Source of the DNA: an uncultured Bacteroidales bacterium
GTDB taxonomy: Bacteria; Bacteroidota; Bacteroidia; Bacteroidales; F082
Assembly: GCA_947305795.1 (NCBI GenBank)
Contig: CAMZEK010000001.1
Coordinates: 62,001-126,000, forward strand
Length of the DNA stretch: 64,000 bases
Reading direction: 5' to 3'
The notes below the pieces were generated by a model. That model saw only the letters and a program-made list of their open reading frames with translations. It ran no database searches and had not been told where the DNA came from. Positions within the stretch are counted from its first letter, which is position 1; each line of letters starts with the position of its first letter. The position numbers and the translations under genes are program-made. This document shows, in pieces, positions 34,024-43,274 of this stretch.

Positions 34024-34080
34024 TCGACAGGCTCAGGCACCTTCAACCTCTGTTTGAGCAAAGGTCCCTGAGCTTTTCGA
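34024..34080. repeat. REP-like inverted repeat between the receptor and lipoprotein genes
   Basis: 34024-34043 and 34061-34080 are inverted copies matching at 17 of 20 positions around GCTCAGG/CCTGAGC with a 17-base loop. The TCGAcAGGCTCAGG-type core is a frequent extragenic repeat in many bacteria. Lying between two co-directional genes, it could stabilise or process the mRNA. Confidence 0.65.
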
Positions 34081-34089
34081 TGGGCGTAT

Positions 34090-36720
34090 TTACTTCCTCA
34101 CAGTCAAACTGATGAAATAATTAAGTCCGTACATATAGGAATATTTCTCTGGGAACATATCGGGATTGTTGGCGTTGAAGCGCAGTTGCTCGTAACCGTA
34201 AAGAATGGTGTTTTTGTTGTTGAGCAGGTTGTTGATGCTCAAGTTGAACAGGAAATAATAGCCTTTGTAACGCTTTGAGAAACCGCCGTAGAAGTCAAGG
34301 GTAAAGGCAGGCTTCATCGGAGTTTGAGTCAGCACATCTTCAATGCGGATGTCGCCCTGGGCGTAATGCAACATGCCTTCCTCGGTGTGGTTGTAAGGGT
34401 TCACATCGAAGTACATGTTGGCCAAATAGTTACCGTTCAGGCTCACCCACCAATATTTCGGCGAATTATACTTGATGCCCAACGAGGCCACCGTCTCGGG
34501 ACCCGAGGAAACGTGATAGTCTTTCAGGTAGGCCACACTGTTTTGGATGTAGGCCGTGGCATTGTTGTCGTCGTAGACCGAGAAGAAGGGGTTGTTGTTG
34601 TACACATGTATGCCGTTGGCCGCCGCCGCTTGCAGGGTGATGGTCGGGGTGACATTCCATTCCGCTCCCATTTCCACGCCAAGGCTCTTCTGGTTGATGT
34701 TCGTCATGATGAAGTTGATGAACTCGCTCGTATAGGAATTGGCACTGGTCGTCGTGTTCTGATAAACATTCTCGCAATAGAAGCTACGGTTCCAAATGAG
34801 GTTCCGGTAAGTGTAATAATATCCTGTCAGGCGGAACTTGAAGTTTGGCGAGCGGTAGAGGTAGCTCAAGTCAATGGCATTAATACGCTCGCTCTTCAGG
34901 TCGCCCTCCACAACCGTGTTACGGGTGCGCGGTGACACATAAATATCCCTGAACTGAGGAGCCTGCATCATGTAGGCCATGTTCAACACGATATGGTTAC
35001 GCCCGTTGATGGCATAAGTGACGCCGGCCTTCACACTCGGGTCTAAGAAGTTGTGCATTTGGTCGTTGCCTAAAGAATTGTCGACGAAGGAGCCACTCTT
35101 CCAAAGACCCTCGCGCCAAATCTGCGTGAACGAAAGTTGTGCGCCCAAATAGAGGTCGAAGTTACCTATGAGCCAATCCAATTGATCCCAAATGCGGCCG
35201 TAATTACGATGGGCGTAATAGTTATAGCTGATGATATCGCCAACCTTGGCCACGTGGTTGGGGTTGTTGAGATCGGTTTGACATTCTTCGGCACCGTTTT
35301 CAAGGTTTTCGGCATACTTATTAATATCAAAGTAGTAATCGCCACCAAGAAGGTCATTCACGCTCTCGTAATAATGTGTCCGCGAAGAGCTTACGTTGAA
35401 GCCTCCTGTCATGATGAGGTTAGGCTTGAACTCATGCTTGAAGTAGGTGGCATTACCCATCTGCAGCTTGTCATAATGGCGTTCAGCGAGGATGTATTTG
35501 GAAGCGTTTCCCGTGATGGTGTTGCCTTCTTGTCCATTAGCGTTTTCCACGGTGAAGAGGTGGTTACGGTTGGCGGTGTAGAGACCGTCCCAGTCAATTT
35601 GGGTGACTTTTGGGTCTCGGTTACGCCATGCCTCAAACTGAGCCTCGATTTCAGCAGTGCTATGGGCGTTGGTCATATAATAGCTCGGCAGGTTTTTGTA
35701 ATAGTCGGGACGCGGATCGGGAGCTTCACCCCATTCCAGCGAAGTCTGGCCAGCCTTGCCAGCAAAATAGTAGGCCGTGGTCTGGAAGGATGTCTTCTTA
35801 TTCGGTGTCCAATACCATGTGAGACTGGCGAAAGGTTGGTGATAGGTGCTCACACGTGAGTTGCGGACAACCTGCGTGCCGTTTTCGTCGATGGTCTGAT
35901 AGCCCCAGTTGGGATTGTAATAGTTGGAACCGACAAGGTCAAAGGCTTCCTGCACCACGGGTGCCGAGCCACCGCGCTGCGAGGGCGCACCGAACACGGT
36001 GAGGTCGAGGCTGTGCTTGTCGTTGAACTTCTTCTCCACGGAGAGGAAATAACTGTAGGCTTGGTAGAAAGAACCTTCCGTGTAGCCCGTCACGGTGCTA
36101 TACAAGTTGTTCTTCCAATTGGAATCGTAATTGCCATTGGAATGAATTCCTGAATAGCGCCCACTAGCGGCAGCCATCAAATACCAGCCCTTCCCTATCT
36201 CGCCTGTGCCGATGGAGGCCATGGCACGGTGGTTGTAGGAACGGTTGCTGAAAGCATAGCTCAGGGAGATTTGTTTGCGGTACTCCGAGGCTCGGGTCGA
36301 GTAGGCCGTCAGGCCACCTAGGTTGCCGAAGCCAGCGCCAGTCTTGCCAAGGCCTTCTACAAGGACTGAGTTACGGAAAGCGTCGTTCAGTCCGCCCCAG
36401 TTGGAGAACACGGGGCGACCCGTCTCAGGATCATTCATTAGGATGCCGTTGATCATCACATCGCTGTACTTCGAATCGTTGCCGCGCACACGGTAGCGCA
36501 ACGAGCCGAAGTTGTAGGCCGCGATGCTATTGAACACGTCACGCGACGAGTTCAACAAGGTGGAGGCATCGTTCACCGAGGTGGAGTTGTCATCGAAGTC
36601 GGAATCCAACAGAATCACCGTCGGCACGTCTTGTTGGTTAAGGTCGGTGGTATCGATGATCTGGGCCGTCATTCGCCCGACCAACAACACCGCGACCGTT
36701 AGGAATAGAAATTTCTTCAT
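34090..36720 (-). CDS. TonB-dependent outer-membrane receptor
   Basis: An 876-residue receptor with a signal peptide (to about residue 19). The plug domain (about 50-160) contains RVRGNDSKYSDVMINGILMNDPE and GGLTAYSTRASEYRKQ. A 22-strand-type barrel follows, ending in YGLNYFISLTVRK with the aromatic-rich C-terminus of outer-membrane proteins. The N-terminal carboxypeptidase-like domain typical of SusC is missing, so this is not a classic SusC. No SusD follows; a DUF5689-type lipoprotein gene takes that place. The ligand is unknown. Two tandem promoters lie upstream, and a divergent exported nuclease-like gene shares the region. Confidence 0.92.
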   Translation of the reverse strand: MKKFLFLTVAVLLVGRMTAQIIDTTDLNQQDVPTVILLDSDFDDNSTSVNDASTLLNSSRDVFNSIAAYNFGSLRYRVRGNDSKYSDVMINGILMNDPETGRPVFSNWGGLNDAFRNSVLVEGLGKTGAGFGNLGGLTAYSTRASEYRKQISLSYAFSNRSYNHRAMASIGTGEIGKGWYLMAAASGRYSGIHSNGNYDSNWKNNLYSTVTGYTEGSFYQAYSYFLSVEKKFNDKHSLDLTVFGAPSQRGGSAPVVQEAFDLVGSNYYNPNWGYQTIDENGTQVVRNSRVSTYHQPFASLTWYWTPNKKTSFQTTAYYFAGKAGQTSLEWGEAPDPRPDYYKNLPSYYMTNAHSTAEIEAQFEAWRNRDPKVTQIDWDGLYTANRNHLFTVENANGQEGNTITGNASKYILAERHYDKLQMGNATYFKHEFKPNLIMTGGFNVSSSRTHYYESVNDLLGGDYYFDINKYAENLENGAEECQTDLNNPNHVAKVGDIISYNYYAHRNYGRIWDQLDWLIGNFDLYLGAQLSFTQIWREGLWKSGSFVDNSLGNDQMHNFLDPSVKAGVTYAINGRNHIVLNMAYMMQAPQFRDIYVSPRTRNTVVEGDLKSERINAIDLSYLYRSPNFKFRLTGYYYTYRNLIWNRSFYCENVYQNTTTSANSYTSEFINFIMTNINQKSLGVEMGAEWNVTPTITLQAAAANGIHVYNNNPFFSVYDDNNATAYIQNSVAYLKDYHVSSGPETVASLGIKYNSPKYWWVSLNGNYLANMYFDVNPYNHTEEGMLHYAQGDIRIEDVLTQTPMKPAFTLDFYGGFSKRYKGYYFLFNLSINNLLNNKNTILYGYEQLRFNANNPDMFPEKYSYMYGLNYFISLTVRK

Positions 36721-36752
36721 ATTGAACTTGTTATAATTTGCACAAATCTGAC

Positions 36753-36775
36753 CAAAGTTAGAAGTGGCAAAGTTA
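36753..36775 (-). promoter_or_regulatory. Two tandem -7 promoter elements for the receptor gene
   Basis: TAACTTTG occurs twice on the minus strand, at 36753-36760 and 36768-36775, 33 and 48 bases upstream of the ATG. Both match TAnnTTTG exactly. Confidence 0.6.
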
Positions 36776-36820
36776 GAAAAAGTTATTTTACATTGAATGG
36801 TTTTTGACGGATTTTTTTCC

Positions 36821-36828
36821 TACTTTTG
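36821..36828 (+). promoter_or_regulatory. -7 promoter element for the exported EEP-family gene
   Basis: TACTTTTG, full TAnnTTTG match, 33 bases before the ATG at 36862. A TTTG at 36803-36806 is closer than the usual -33 spacing. Confidence 0.65.
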
Positions 36829-36861
36829 CAGCGTTCATCAACGCAAACACCTCAATTAATT

Positions 36862-37908
36862 ATGAATAAGCATTTCCTTTTCGCACTTGTTTTTTTGGCC
36901 TTAGGCTTCAATATTTCCTGCGCGTTAGCACAAGAAAAGCAGGCCTACAAGGTCGGCCTGGTCGGCTTCTATAACCTTGAGAACCTGTTCGATACCATCA
37001 ACGACCCGAACAAAAACGACGAAGAATTCCTACCCCAAGGCACCAACCAGTGGAACACCGAGAAATACTTGAACAAGCTCCACAATATGGCCTACGCCAT
37101 CTCCACCATCGGCACAGACTGGTCGCCCGACGGCGTGGCTGTCCTCGGCATGTCGGAGATGGAAAACCGTCGTGTGCTTGAAGACCTCGTGGCCCAGCCC
37201 GAGCTTGCAGACCGTAACTACCAAGTGGTGCATTACGACTCACCCGACCGCCGCGGTGTGGATGTGGGTCTGATTTACAATCCCAAGTATTTCAAACTGA
37301 CGAGCAGCAAATCCTACCGCACCATCGTTCCCGACGACCCCGAGTTCATCACCCGCGACCAATTATTGGTCAGCGGCCTGTTTGACGGCGAAATGATGCA
37401 CTTCATCGTCATGCACTGGCCTTCGCGTGCAGGTGGCGAGAAACGCTCGATGCCCGGCCGCAAAGCCGCTGCTACCTTGTGCCGCCACATTGCCGACAGC
37501 ATCTTGCGCGAGGACCAAAATGCCAAAATCATCATGATGGGCGACTTCAATGACTATCCAGACAACAAAAGCGTGACAGAATACCTGCGTGCTTCAGGCG
37601 ACATGAAAGACCTGCGCGACGGCGAATTCTACAATCCCATGTATGACCTCCACAAAAAAGGCTATGGCACCAACTACTACCGCGACGTGCCTGGCGTACT
37701 CGACCAGACCGTGCTCAGCCCTGCCCTGCTGCCCACCGACTACAGCTCCTACCAATTCAAGAACGCGAAGGTGCACAACAAGGAGTTCCTGAAACAGCAT
37801 GGCGGCAAGTACAACGGCTATCCCTTCCGCACTTTCGGCAGCGGCGTGTGGATGGGCGGCTACAGTGACCACTTCCCCGTGTATGTGATTCTGCTAAAGA
37901 AAGCTTAA
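36862..37908 (+). CDS. Exported endonuclease/exonuclease/phosphatase-family protein
   Basis: A 348-residue protein with a cleavable signal peptide (MNKHFLFALVFLALGFNISCALAQ). It keeps the catalytic set of the family: Asn in FYNLEN, Glu in GMSEMEN, His in MHWPSRAGG, Asp/Asn in MGDFNDYP and the final SDHFP. These are Mg-dependent phosphodiesterases acting on DNA, RNA or phospholipid head groups. Being exported and divergent from a TonB receptor gene suggests degradation of extracellular nucleic acid or another phosphodiester. I chose the ATG at 36862, placed right at the signal peptide. The stop overlaps the convergent maf gene by four bases. Confidence 0.9.
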   Translation: MNKHFLFALVFLALGFNISCALAQEKQAYKVGLVGFYNLENLFDTINDPNKNDEEFLPQGTNQWNTEKYLNKLHNMAYAISTIGTDWSPDGVAVLGMSEMENRRVLEDLVAQPELADRNYQVVHYDSPDRRGVDVGLIYNPKYFKLTSSKSYRTIVPDDPEFITRDQLLVSGLFDGEMMHFIVMHWPSRAGGEKRSMPGRKAAATLCRHIADSILREDQNAKIIMMGDFNDYPDNKSVTEYLRASGDMKDLRDGEFYNPMYDLHKKGYGTNYYRDVPGVLDQTVLSPALLPTDYSSYQFKNAKVHNKEFLKQHGGKYNGYPFRTFGSGVWMGGYSDHFPVYVILLKKA

Positions 37909-38486
37909 AATCCCTTCAAAACCTGATACAGTCTCCGCGTGGGCAGACCCATCACATTATAGAATGAGCCTTCCAAGCCGCTGATACCCACATAGCCGAT
38001 CCACTCTTGGATGCCATACGCCCCAGCCTTGTCGAAAGGCTTGCAATGCGCTATGTAATAGTCGATTTCGTCCTTTTCCAAAAAAGCAAACGTCACTTGC
38101 GAAATGGCTGAGAATGACTCGCTTTTTTTCGCCGTTCGTACTGTGACACCCGTCACCACATGATGCACCCTGCCCGAAAGCTGCTTTAGCATCCTGAAAG
38201 CATCTGCAGCGTCTTTTGGCTTGCCCAAAATCTCCCCTTCGGAAATCACCACCGTATCGGCAGTAATCAACAGATAATCAGCGGGAATCTCGTCATCAGT
38301 GAAAGCCAACGACTTTTGCAGGCTCAGGTATTGCGGAACCTCGTCCAAAGGCATGTCGGTGGGAATGTTTTCGGGCGTTTCCTTGGTTAAAATCGTGAAA
38401 TCCACGCCCATGCCACGCAGCAATTCCTGTCGGCGCGGCGACTTGGAGGCCAAAATGACCTTGTATTTCTTCAAATTGGAAAGCAT
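37905..38486 (-). CDS. maf: Maf-like nucleoside triphosphate pyrophosphatase
   Basis: A 193-residue protein with the Maf signature ILASKSPRRQELL near the N-terminus, TADTVV, LGKPKDAADAFRML and KAGAYGIQEW. Maf enzymes hydrolyse non-canonical or modified NTPs such as dTTP/UTP (YhdE type) and keep them out of nucleic acid. The ATG at 38486 gives the typical N-terminus MLSNLKKYKVILAS. An ATG at 38504 would add six residues and overlap kdsC by seven bases. Co-directional with kdsC. Confidence 0.92.
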   Translation of the reverse strand: MLSNLKKYKVILASKSPRRQELLRGMGVDFTILTKETPENIPTDMPLDEVPQYLSLQKSLAFTDDEIPADYLLITADTVVISEGEILGKPKDAADAFRMLKQLSGRVHHVVTGVTVRTAKKSESFSAISQVTFAFLEKDEIDYYIAHCKPFDKAGAYGIQEWIGYVGISGLEGSFYNVMGLPTRRLYQVLKGF

Positions 38487-38497
38487 AGCCAAACCAT

Positions 38498-39016
38498 TTA
38501 CCATGAATACGCCTCAGCGGTCATCCACTTGCCCTGCACCTTCAGCACTTGCTCAATCACATCACGCACGGCACCTTTGCCGCCTTCTTTCGAACTGATG
38601 TATACGCTGATTTCACGCACCTCAAGCGCGGCATCGGCGGGACAGGCCGGCAAACCCACAGCCTGCATCACACGAAGATCGGGGATGTCGTCGCCCATGA
38701 AGACGATTTCCTCTGGTTTAAGGCCTTTTTCCTCCATGTATTCTTTGAGTTTCAGGAGTTTGTGAGGAATGCCCGTAAACACGTCAGTCACACCGAGGCT
38801 GTTCATCCGCACTTCCATTGAGGGACAAATCGCACCCGAAATGACCGCCACATTGTAGCCCAATTTGGTGGCCAATTGCAAGGCAAAGCCGTCTTTCACG
38901 TTGGTGGCACGCCACGGATGGCCGTCGTGGTCGGAATAGACCTTGCCGTCGGTCATCACACCGTCATAATCGAAAATGAAGGTCGTTATTCTCTGAAATC
39001 TGTTGTTGATGTCCAT
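38498..39016 (-). CDS. kdsC: KdsC-like HAD phosphatase (KDO 8-phosphate phosphatase)
   Basis: A 172-residue HAD phosphatase of the C0-type tetrameric group. The catalytic DYDGVMTDG has Asp nucleophile and acid, the SG motif is AVISG, and MGDDIPDLRVM completes the site. It probably releases KDO for lipopolysaccharide core synthesis. The usual DVDGV has Tyr in place of Val, a minor change. A TATTTTTG promoter at 39039-39046 would place the transcript start at or past the ATG at 39034, so I prefer the ATG at 39016; the alternative adds six residues. Confidence 0.85.
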   Translation of the reverse strand: MDINNRFQRITTFIFDYDGVMTDGKVYSDHDGHPWRATNVKDGFALQLATKLGYNVAVISGAICPSMEVRMNSLGVTDVFTGIPHKLLKLKEYMEEKGLKPEEIVFMGDDIPDLRVMQAVGLPACPADAALEVREISVYISSKEGGKGAVRDVIEQVLKVQGKWMTAEAYSW

Positions 39017-39038
39017 AGTATTGTCTGTATTCATGGCC

Positions 39039-39046
39039 CAAAAATA
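39039..39046 (-). promoter_or_regulatory. -7 promoter element for kdsC-maf
   Basis: TATTTTTG on the minus strand, TAnnTTTG match, 22 bases from the preferred kdsC start at 39016 and only 4 from the alternative at 39034. Confidence 0.45.
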
Positions 39047-39141
39047 GGGAAAACTTTTGTTTCAACGGCACGAAGTGAGTCAAATCTTTGAATCAACGGA
39101 GTTAAATTTTGTGAAATTAAGCACCATTAAGCAAAAAAGCG

Positions 39142-39149
39142 TAATTTTG
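39142..39149 (+). promoter_or_regulatory. -7 promoter element for rsfS-ftsH
   Basis: TAATTTTG, full TAnnTTTG match, 21 bases before the rsfS ATG. Confidence 0.65.
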
Positions 39150-39170
39150 CACCTTATTTAATATGGAATT

Positions 39171-39548
39171 ATGAGAGTCAGACACCAAACGGATAATGCC
39201 GAAGAAATTGTGGCCGCAACGATAGAGGCCATGGAATCAGTGAAAGGAAAGGAAATCGTCACGTTGGACTTGCGCGAAATCACCACTGCCGTGACGGATT
39301 ATTTTGTCATCTGCCACGCCGCTTCCAAGACGCAGGTAGATGCCATTGCGGACAAGGTTGAGGAGTTGGTTCTAGAGAAAACTCAGGTCAAGCCCTACCA
39401 CGTCGAGGGCCGTGAAAATACGGAATGGATTTTGATTGATTTTGTGGATGTCGTTGTCCACATCTTTTTGGAGTCGAAACGGAGCTTCTACAAATTGGAG
39501 GAACTTTGGGCCGATGCCGAAAGGATTGTCAAGAAAAACGAAGACTAA
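39171..39548 (+). CDS. rsfS: Ribosomal silencing factor RsfS
   Basis: A 125-residue RsfS/Iojap protein. It has the family block DLREITTAVTDYFVICHAASKTQVDAIA and ends with DFVDVVVHIFLESKRSFYKLEELWADA. RsfS binds ribosomal protein L14 and blocks subunit joining under starvation. Length is normal. It is the first gene of a unit with ftsH 18 bases downstream, a gene order I know from other Bacteroidota. Confidence 0.95.
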   Translation: MRVRHQTDNAEEIVAATIEAMESVKGKEIVTLDLREITTAVTDYFVICHAASKTQVDAIADKVEELVLEKTQVKPYHVEGRENTEWILIDFVDVVVHIFLESKRSFYKLEELWADAERIVKKNED

Positions 39549-39566
39549 CAAAATCAGAAACTTACA

Positions 39567-41588
39567 ATGAACGACAACAACAATAACGGCGGCGGACAGC
39601 CTCAGCAACCTGCCTCCCAAAAACAACCCAACCATAATCCCAAAGGTAAACGGCGTTTCAACCTCTATTGGATTTATGCCATCTTGTTCGCCGTGCTGAT
39701 CGGGATACAATTCATCAGGCGCGACAAGAACGCCGAGAAAGAGGAAATCGACCAAGGGCAGTTTATCGAACTGCTTCAAAACCAAGAGATTGCGAAGATT
39801 GAGTTGATCAACAGAGAAGATGCCGAAATCTATCTCAACGAGAAGGGCTTGAAGAAGAACTTCCCTGACTCGCAAGTGGTGAGCGGTCCCTCCTTGAAAC
39901 CCAACTACACCTATAAAATCGGCTCGCTCGACCGTTTCGAGGAGAAGGTAGAAAACGTGCAAGAAGGCATCGACGAGAGCGAGCGCGTGCATATCAAGAA
40001 CGTACGACGTAGCAACTGGATGTCGGATATCGTCGGCTGGCTCATTCCCATGGCCCTGCTCATCGTGTTTTGGATTGTCATCATGCGTGGCATGGGCAAC
40101 AACATGGGCGGTGCAGGAACCATCTTCAACATCGGCAAGTCACGTGCCCAACTCTACGACAAAAACAGCAATACCGTCAATGTCACTTTTAAGGACGTGG
40201 CGGGCTTGGAAGAGGCCAAGGTGGAAATCATGGAAGTCGTTGATTTCCTGAAGAATCCGGAGAAATACACCAAATTGGGCGGCAAGATTCCGAAGGGCGT
40301 GCTCCTCGTTGGCCCTCCCGGAACAGGTAAGACCTTGTTGGCTAAGTCGGTGGCGGGCGAAGCCAACGTGCCGTTCTTCAGCCTGTCGGGTTCCGATTTC
40401 GTGGAGATGTTTGTCGGCGTGGGAGCCTCGCGCGTCCGCGACCTGTTCGGCAACGCCAAGTCGAAGGCTCCGTGCATCATCTTCATCGACGAAATAGATG
40501 CCATAGGACGCGCCCGTGGCAAGAGTGCCATCACCGGAGGCAACGACGAGCGCGAAAGCACATTGAACCAACTACTTACGGAGATGGACGGTTTCGGCAC
40601 CAACTCAGGTGTCATCGTCTTGGCTGCCACCAACCGCGCTGACATACTCGACAAGGCATTACTCCGTGCTGGCCGTTTTGACCGTCAAATCTATGTGGAA
40701 TTACCTGACATTGTGGGGCGTAAGGAAATCTTTGAAGTCCACATGCGTGGCCTGAAGCTCGGCAACGATGTCGATAAGGAGTTTTTGGCCAAGCAGACTC
40801 CTGGTTTCTCGGGTGCTGACATCGCCAACGTGTGCAACGAAGCCGCACTGATGGCCGCCCGAAAAGGCAAGGAAATCATTGAGAAACAAGACTTCCTCGA
40901 TGCCGTCGACCGCATCATCGGCGGTTTGGAGAAAAAGAATAAGATTATCACCGCTGAGGAGAAGAAGGTCATCGCTTATCACGAGGCTGGTCACGCCACC
41001 ACGAGTTGGCTGCTGCAATACGCCCATCCGTTGGTCAAGGTGACCATCGTGCCGCGTGGCAAGTCGCTGGGTGCCGCCTGGTATCTGCCTGAAGAGCGAC
41101 AAATTACGACCAAGGAACAGATGTACCACGAGATGATTGCCACCTTGGGCGGTCGCGCCGCCGAGCAGGTCGTCTTCGGCCAAATCTCCACCGGTGCCCT
41201 CTCCGACCTCGAAAAGGTGACCAAACAAGCCTTTGCCATGGTGACCTATTACGGTTTGGACGAGGAAATTGGCAACCTAAGTTATTATGACTCAACGGGT
41301 CAGCAAGACTACAGCCTGACTAAACCCTTCAGCGAGAAGACCGCCGAGACCATCGACAAGCGCGTGAGTGTCATCGTCGAGAAGGCCTATCAAGACGCCA
41401 TCGCCATCCTCAACGAGCACCGCGACGGCCTCAGCCAGTTGGCCAACAAACTCATCGAGGAGGAAGTCATCTTCGGCGAAGACCTTGAACGCATCTTCGG
41501 CAAACGGCCTTGGGGCAACTCGGAAGACGAAAAGCTGAAGGATGCCGCTACGAAACAAATTGAAAACCAACAAGAAACAAACGCATAA
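39567..41588 (+). CDS. ftsH: ATP-dependent zinc metalloprotease FtsH
   Basis: A 673-residue membrane-anchored AAA+ protease. Transmembrane segments lie at about residues 29-48 and 152-173, flanking the periplasmic part. Walker A GPPGTGKT is at 249-256, Walker [10 protein letters not shown] follows, and the zinc site HEAGH is at 472-476. It degrades misfolded membrane proteins and short-lived regulators. The N-terminal 25 residues are low in complexity (Asn, Gly, Gln), and the C-terminal tail is short and charged. A LUD-domain gene starts three bases after its stop. Confidence 0.97.
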   Translation: MNDNNNNGGGQPQQPASQKQPNHNPKGKRRFNLYWIYAILFAVLIGIQFIRRDKNAEKEEIDQGQFIELLQNQEIAKIELINREDAEIYLNEKGLKKNFPDSQVVSGPSLKPNYTYKIGSLDRFEEKVENVQEGIDESERVHIKNVRRSNWMSDIVGWLIPMALLIVFWIVIMRGMGNNMGGAGTIFNIGKSRAQLYDKNSNTVNVTFKDVAGLEEAKVEIMEVVDFLKNPEKYTKLGGKIPKGVLLVGPPGTGKTLLAKSVAGEANVPFFSLSGSDFVEMFVGVGASRVRDLFGNAKSKAPCIIFIDEIDAIGRARGKSAITGGNDERESTLNQLLTEMDGFGTNSGVIVLAATNRADILDKALLRAGRFDRQIYVELPDIVGRKEIFEVHMRGLKLGNDVDKEFLAKQTPGFSGADIANVCNEAALMAARKGKEIIEKQDFLDAVDRIIGGLEKKNKIITAEEKKVIAYHEAGHATTSWLLQYAHPLVKVTIVPRGKSLGAAWYLPEERQITTKEQMYHEMIATLGGRAAEQVVFGQISTGALSDLEKVTKQAFAMVTYYGLDEEIGNLSYYDSTGQQDYSLTKPFSEKTAETIDKRVSVIVEKAYQDAIAILNEHRDGLSQLANKLIEEEVIFGEDLERIFGKRPWGNSEDEKLKDAATKQIENQQETNA

Positions 41589-41591
41589 ACC

Positions 41592-42266
41592 ATGGCATGG
41601 GGTAACAAAGGAGACAACAAGGACACCACTTACAAAGAACAGATTTTAGCCAAGGTGCGCAATGCCCTCATCGAGAAGCAGGAAGCGCTTTTCAAGGACG
41701 TTGACCAGCGTACCGAGACCTGGGTGCCCATCAAGGAGGAAGACGGCACGGCCATCACCTTCGCGCAAAACTTCAAGGAAAATGGTGGCATTTTTATCTA
41801 TTTGGAAAGCGAGCGCGAGTTTGCCGACTGCCTCAAACAACTTGCCCCCGAAAACGGCTGGGAGCCACTGTGGTGCACCAGCCCCGCCATGCAAGCGTTG
41901 TTCGACAAATACGGGATTTCCTACACTACCTCGCCAGAGCGCGAGCCGAAGCAGAAATTGGTGAGCCTGACTGATTGTGAATGTCTCATCGCAAAAACTG
42001 GCAGCGTCCTGATCTCCGATGCGCTGACACAAACCCGCGAAGTCTACGCCCTGCCCGACATCCTACTCGTATTTGCCACGACAGAGCAAATCGTAGGCGG
42101 ACTGAAAGACGCCTTCCTCACCGTGGAGAAGAAATACAAAGAAAACAAGCCTTCGCAACTCAGCATCATCACAGGCCCAAGCCGCTGCTCCGACATTGAG
42201 CAGACCTTGGTCATCGGTGCTAGCGGCATACGGCAGTTTGCGGTGTTTTTGGTGGATGAGGAATAA
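41592..42266 (+). CDS. LUD-domain protein (LutC/YkgG-like)
   Basis: A 224-residue protein with a LUD domain. The C-terminal IITGPSRCSDIEQTLVIGASGI is the characteristic GPSxTxDIE block, and TGSVLISDALT lies in the middle. In lactate-utilisation operons LutC works with LutA and LutB, but those genes are absent here; this stand-alone form after ftsH has no established role. It shares the rsfS-ftsH transcription unit and is followed by a hairpin. Confidence 0.88.
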   Translation: MAWGNKGDNKDTTYKEQILAKVRNALIEKQEALFKDVDQRTETWVPIKEEDGTAITFAQNFKENGGIFIYLESEREFADCLKQLAPENGWEPLWCTSPAMQALFDKYGISYTTSPEREPKQKLVSLTDCECLIAKTGSVLISDALTQTREVYALPDILLVFATTEQIVGGLKDAFLTVEKKYKENKPSQLSIITGPSRCSDIEQTLVIGASGIRQFAVFLVDEE

Positions 42267-42273
42267 TAAATCC

Positions 42274-42302
42274 GTAGGGCTGCCATACTATGACAGCCCT
42301 AC
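42274..42302. terminator. Hairpin between convergent genes, likely bidirectional terminator
   Basis: Perfect 9-base arms GTAGGGCTG (42274-42282) and CAGCCCTAC (42294-42302) with an 11-base loop, in the 42-base gap between the LUD gene and moxR. The T tracts on either side are weak. Confidence 0.6.
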
Positions 42303-42308
42303 AAGCAT

Positions 42309-43274
42309 TTATTTCAATGTGTCAATTATGTTTTCGATACTGACCCCTTCTGCTTCGGCTGTATAGTTCCTGATGATGCGGTGGCGCAGAATCGGGACAG
42401 CCACGCGCTGCACGTCTTCGATGTCGGGTGAATACTTGCCTGTCAGCAGGGCGTTGGCCTTGGCTCCGATGATGAGGTATTGCGAGGCACGCGGGCCTGC
42501 ACCCCAACTGAGATAACGGTTGGCCCAATCATGGGCTTTCGCAGTGTGCGGACGGGTCTTTGCCACTAAATTCACGGCGTAATCGTACACATTATCCGGC
42601 ACAGGCACACGACGCACAAGCTGTTGGAAATAAAGGATTTCCTCAGGCGACAGCACGGCGTTTACCTCCATCTCCTTCCCTACCGTCGTGTTCTTCACGA
42701 TGTCGATTTCCTCCTCATAGGAAGGATAGTCGAGCATGAGGTTGAACATGAAACGGTCCAATTGTGCCTCGGGCAAGGGATAGGTGCCTTCCTGCTCAAT
42801 GGGGTTTTGCGTAGCGAGGACGAAAAACGGCTCCTGCAATTTGTAAGTCTTTCCCGAAACGGTAATGCACTTTTCCTGCATGGCTTCTAACAAGGCGGCC
42901 TGCGTCTTGGGCGGCGTGCGGTTGATTTCGTCGGCGAGAACGATGTTGGCGAAAACAGGGCCTTTGATGAACTTGAACTGCCGCGACTCATCGAGAATCT
43001 CGGTGCCCACAATGTCGGAAGGCATCAGGTCGGGAGTGAACTGGATGCGGCTGAAACTCAAGCCCAAGGCCTTGCCTATCGTGTTCACCAACAAAGTTTT
43101 GGCCAAGCCCGGCACGCCGACAAGCAGCACATGACCCTGGCAAAAGATGGAAAGGATGGTATTGTGGATGATGTCTTGCTGTCCAACGATGACCTTCCCG
43201 ATTTCCTTGCGAAGGGCCTCGTATTTCTCCACAAGGGCTTTGGCACCGTCAATATCTGAATTAAAGTTTGTCAT
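42309..43274 (-). CDS. MoxR-family AAA+ ATPase
   Basis: A 321-residue MoxR/RavA-type ATPase: IVGQQDIIHNTILSIFCQGHVLLVGVPGLAKT with Walker A GVPGLAKT, the Walker B-type ADEINRTPPKTQAALLEAMQE, and FVLATQNPIEQEGTYPLPEAQLDRF. MoxR proteins act as chaperones for enzyme or envelope complexes, often with VWA-domain partners, none of which is encoded here downstream. The ATG at 43274 overlaps the upstream PpiC-type gene's stop in an ATGA, so it is coupled to periplasmic foldase genes. Confidence 0.93.
   Translation of the reverse strand: MTNFNSDIDGAKALVEKYEALRKEIGKVIVGQQDIIHNTILSIFCQGHVLLVGVPGLAKTLLVNTIGKALGLSFSRIQFTPDLMPSDIVGTEILDESRQFKFIKGPVFANIVLADEINRTPPKTQAALLEAMQEKCITVSGKTYKLQEPFFVLATQNPIEQEGTYPLPEAQLDRFMFNLMLDYPSYEEEIDIVKNTTVGKEMEVNAVLSPEEILYFQQLVRRVPVPDNVYDYAVNLVAKTRPHTAKAHDWANRYLSWGAGPRASQYLIIGAKANALLTGKYSPDIEDVQRVAVPILRHRIIRNYTAEAEGVSIENIIDTLK

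Noticed and set aside
35137-35859. A 240-codon plus-strand open frame inside the TonB receptor gene
   Set aside because: Antisense to the receptor, which has clear plug and barrel motifs.
34090-36720. Classic SusC/SusD polysaccharide utilisation locus
   Set aside because: The receptor lacks the SusC N-terminal domain, there is no SusD, and no glycoside hydrolase gene is near.
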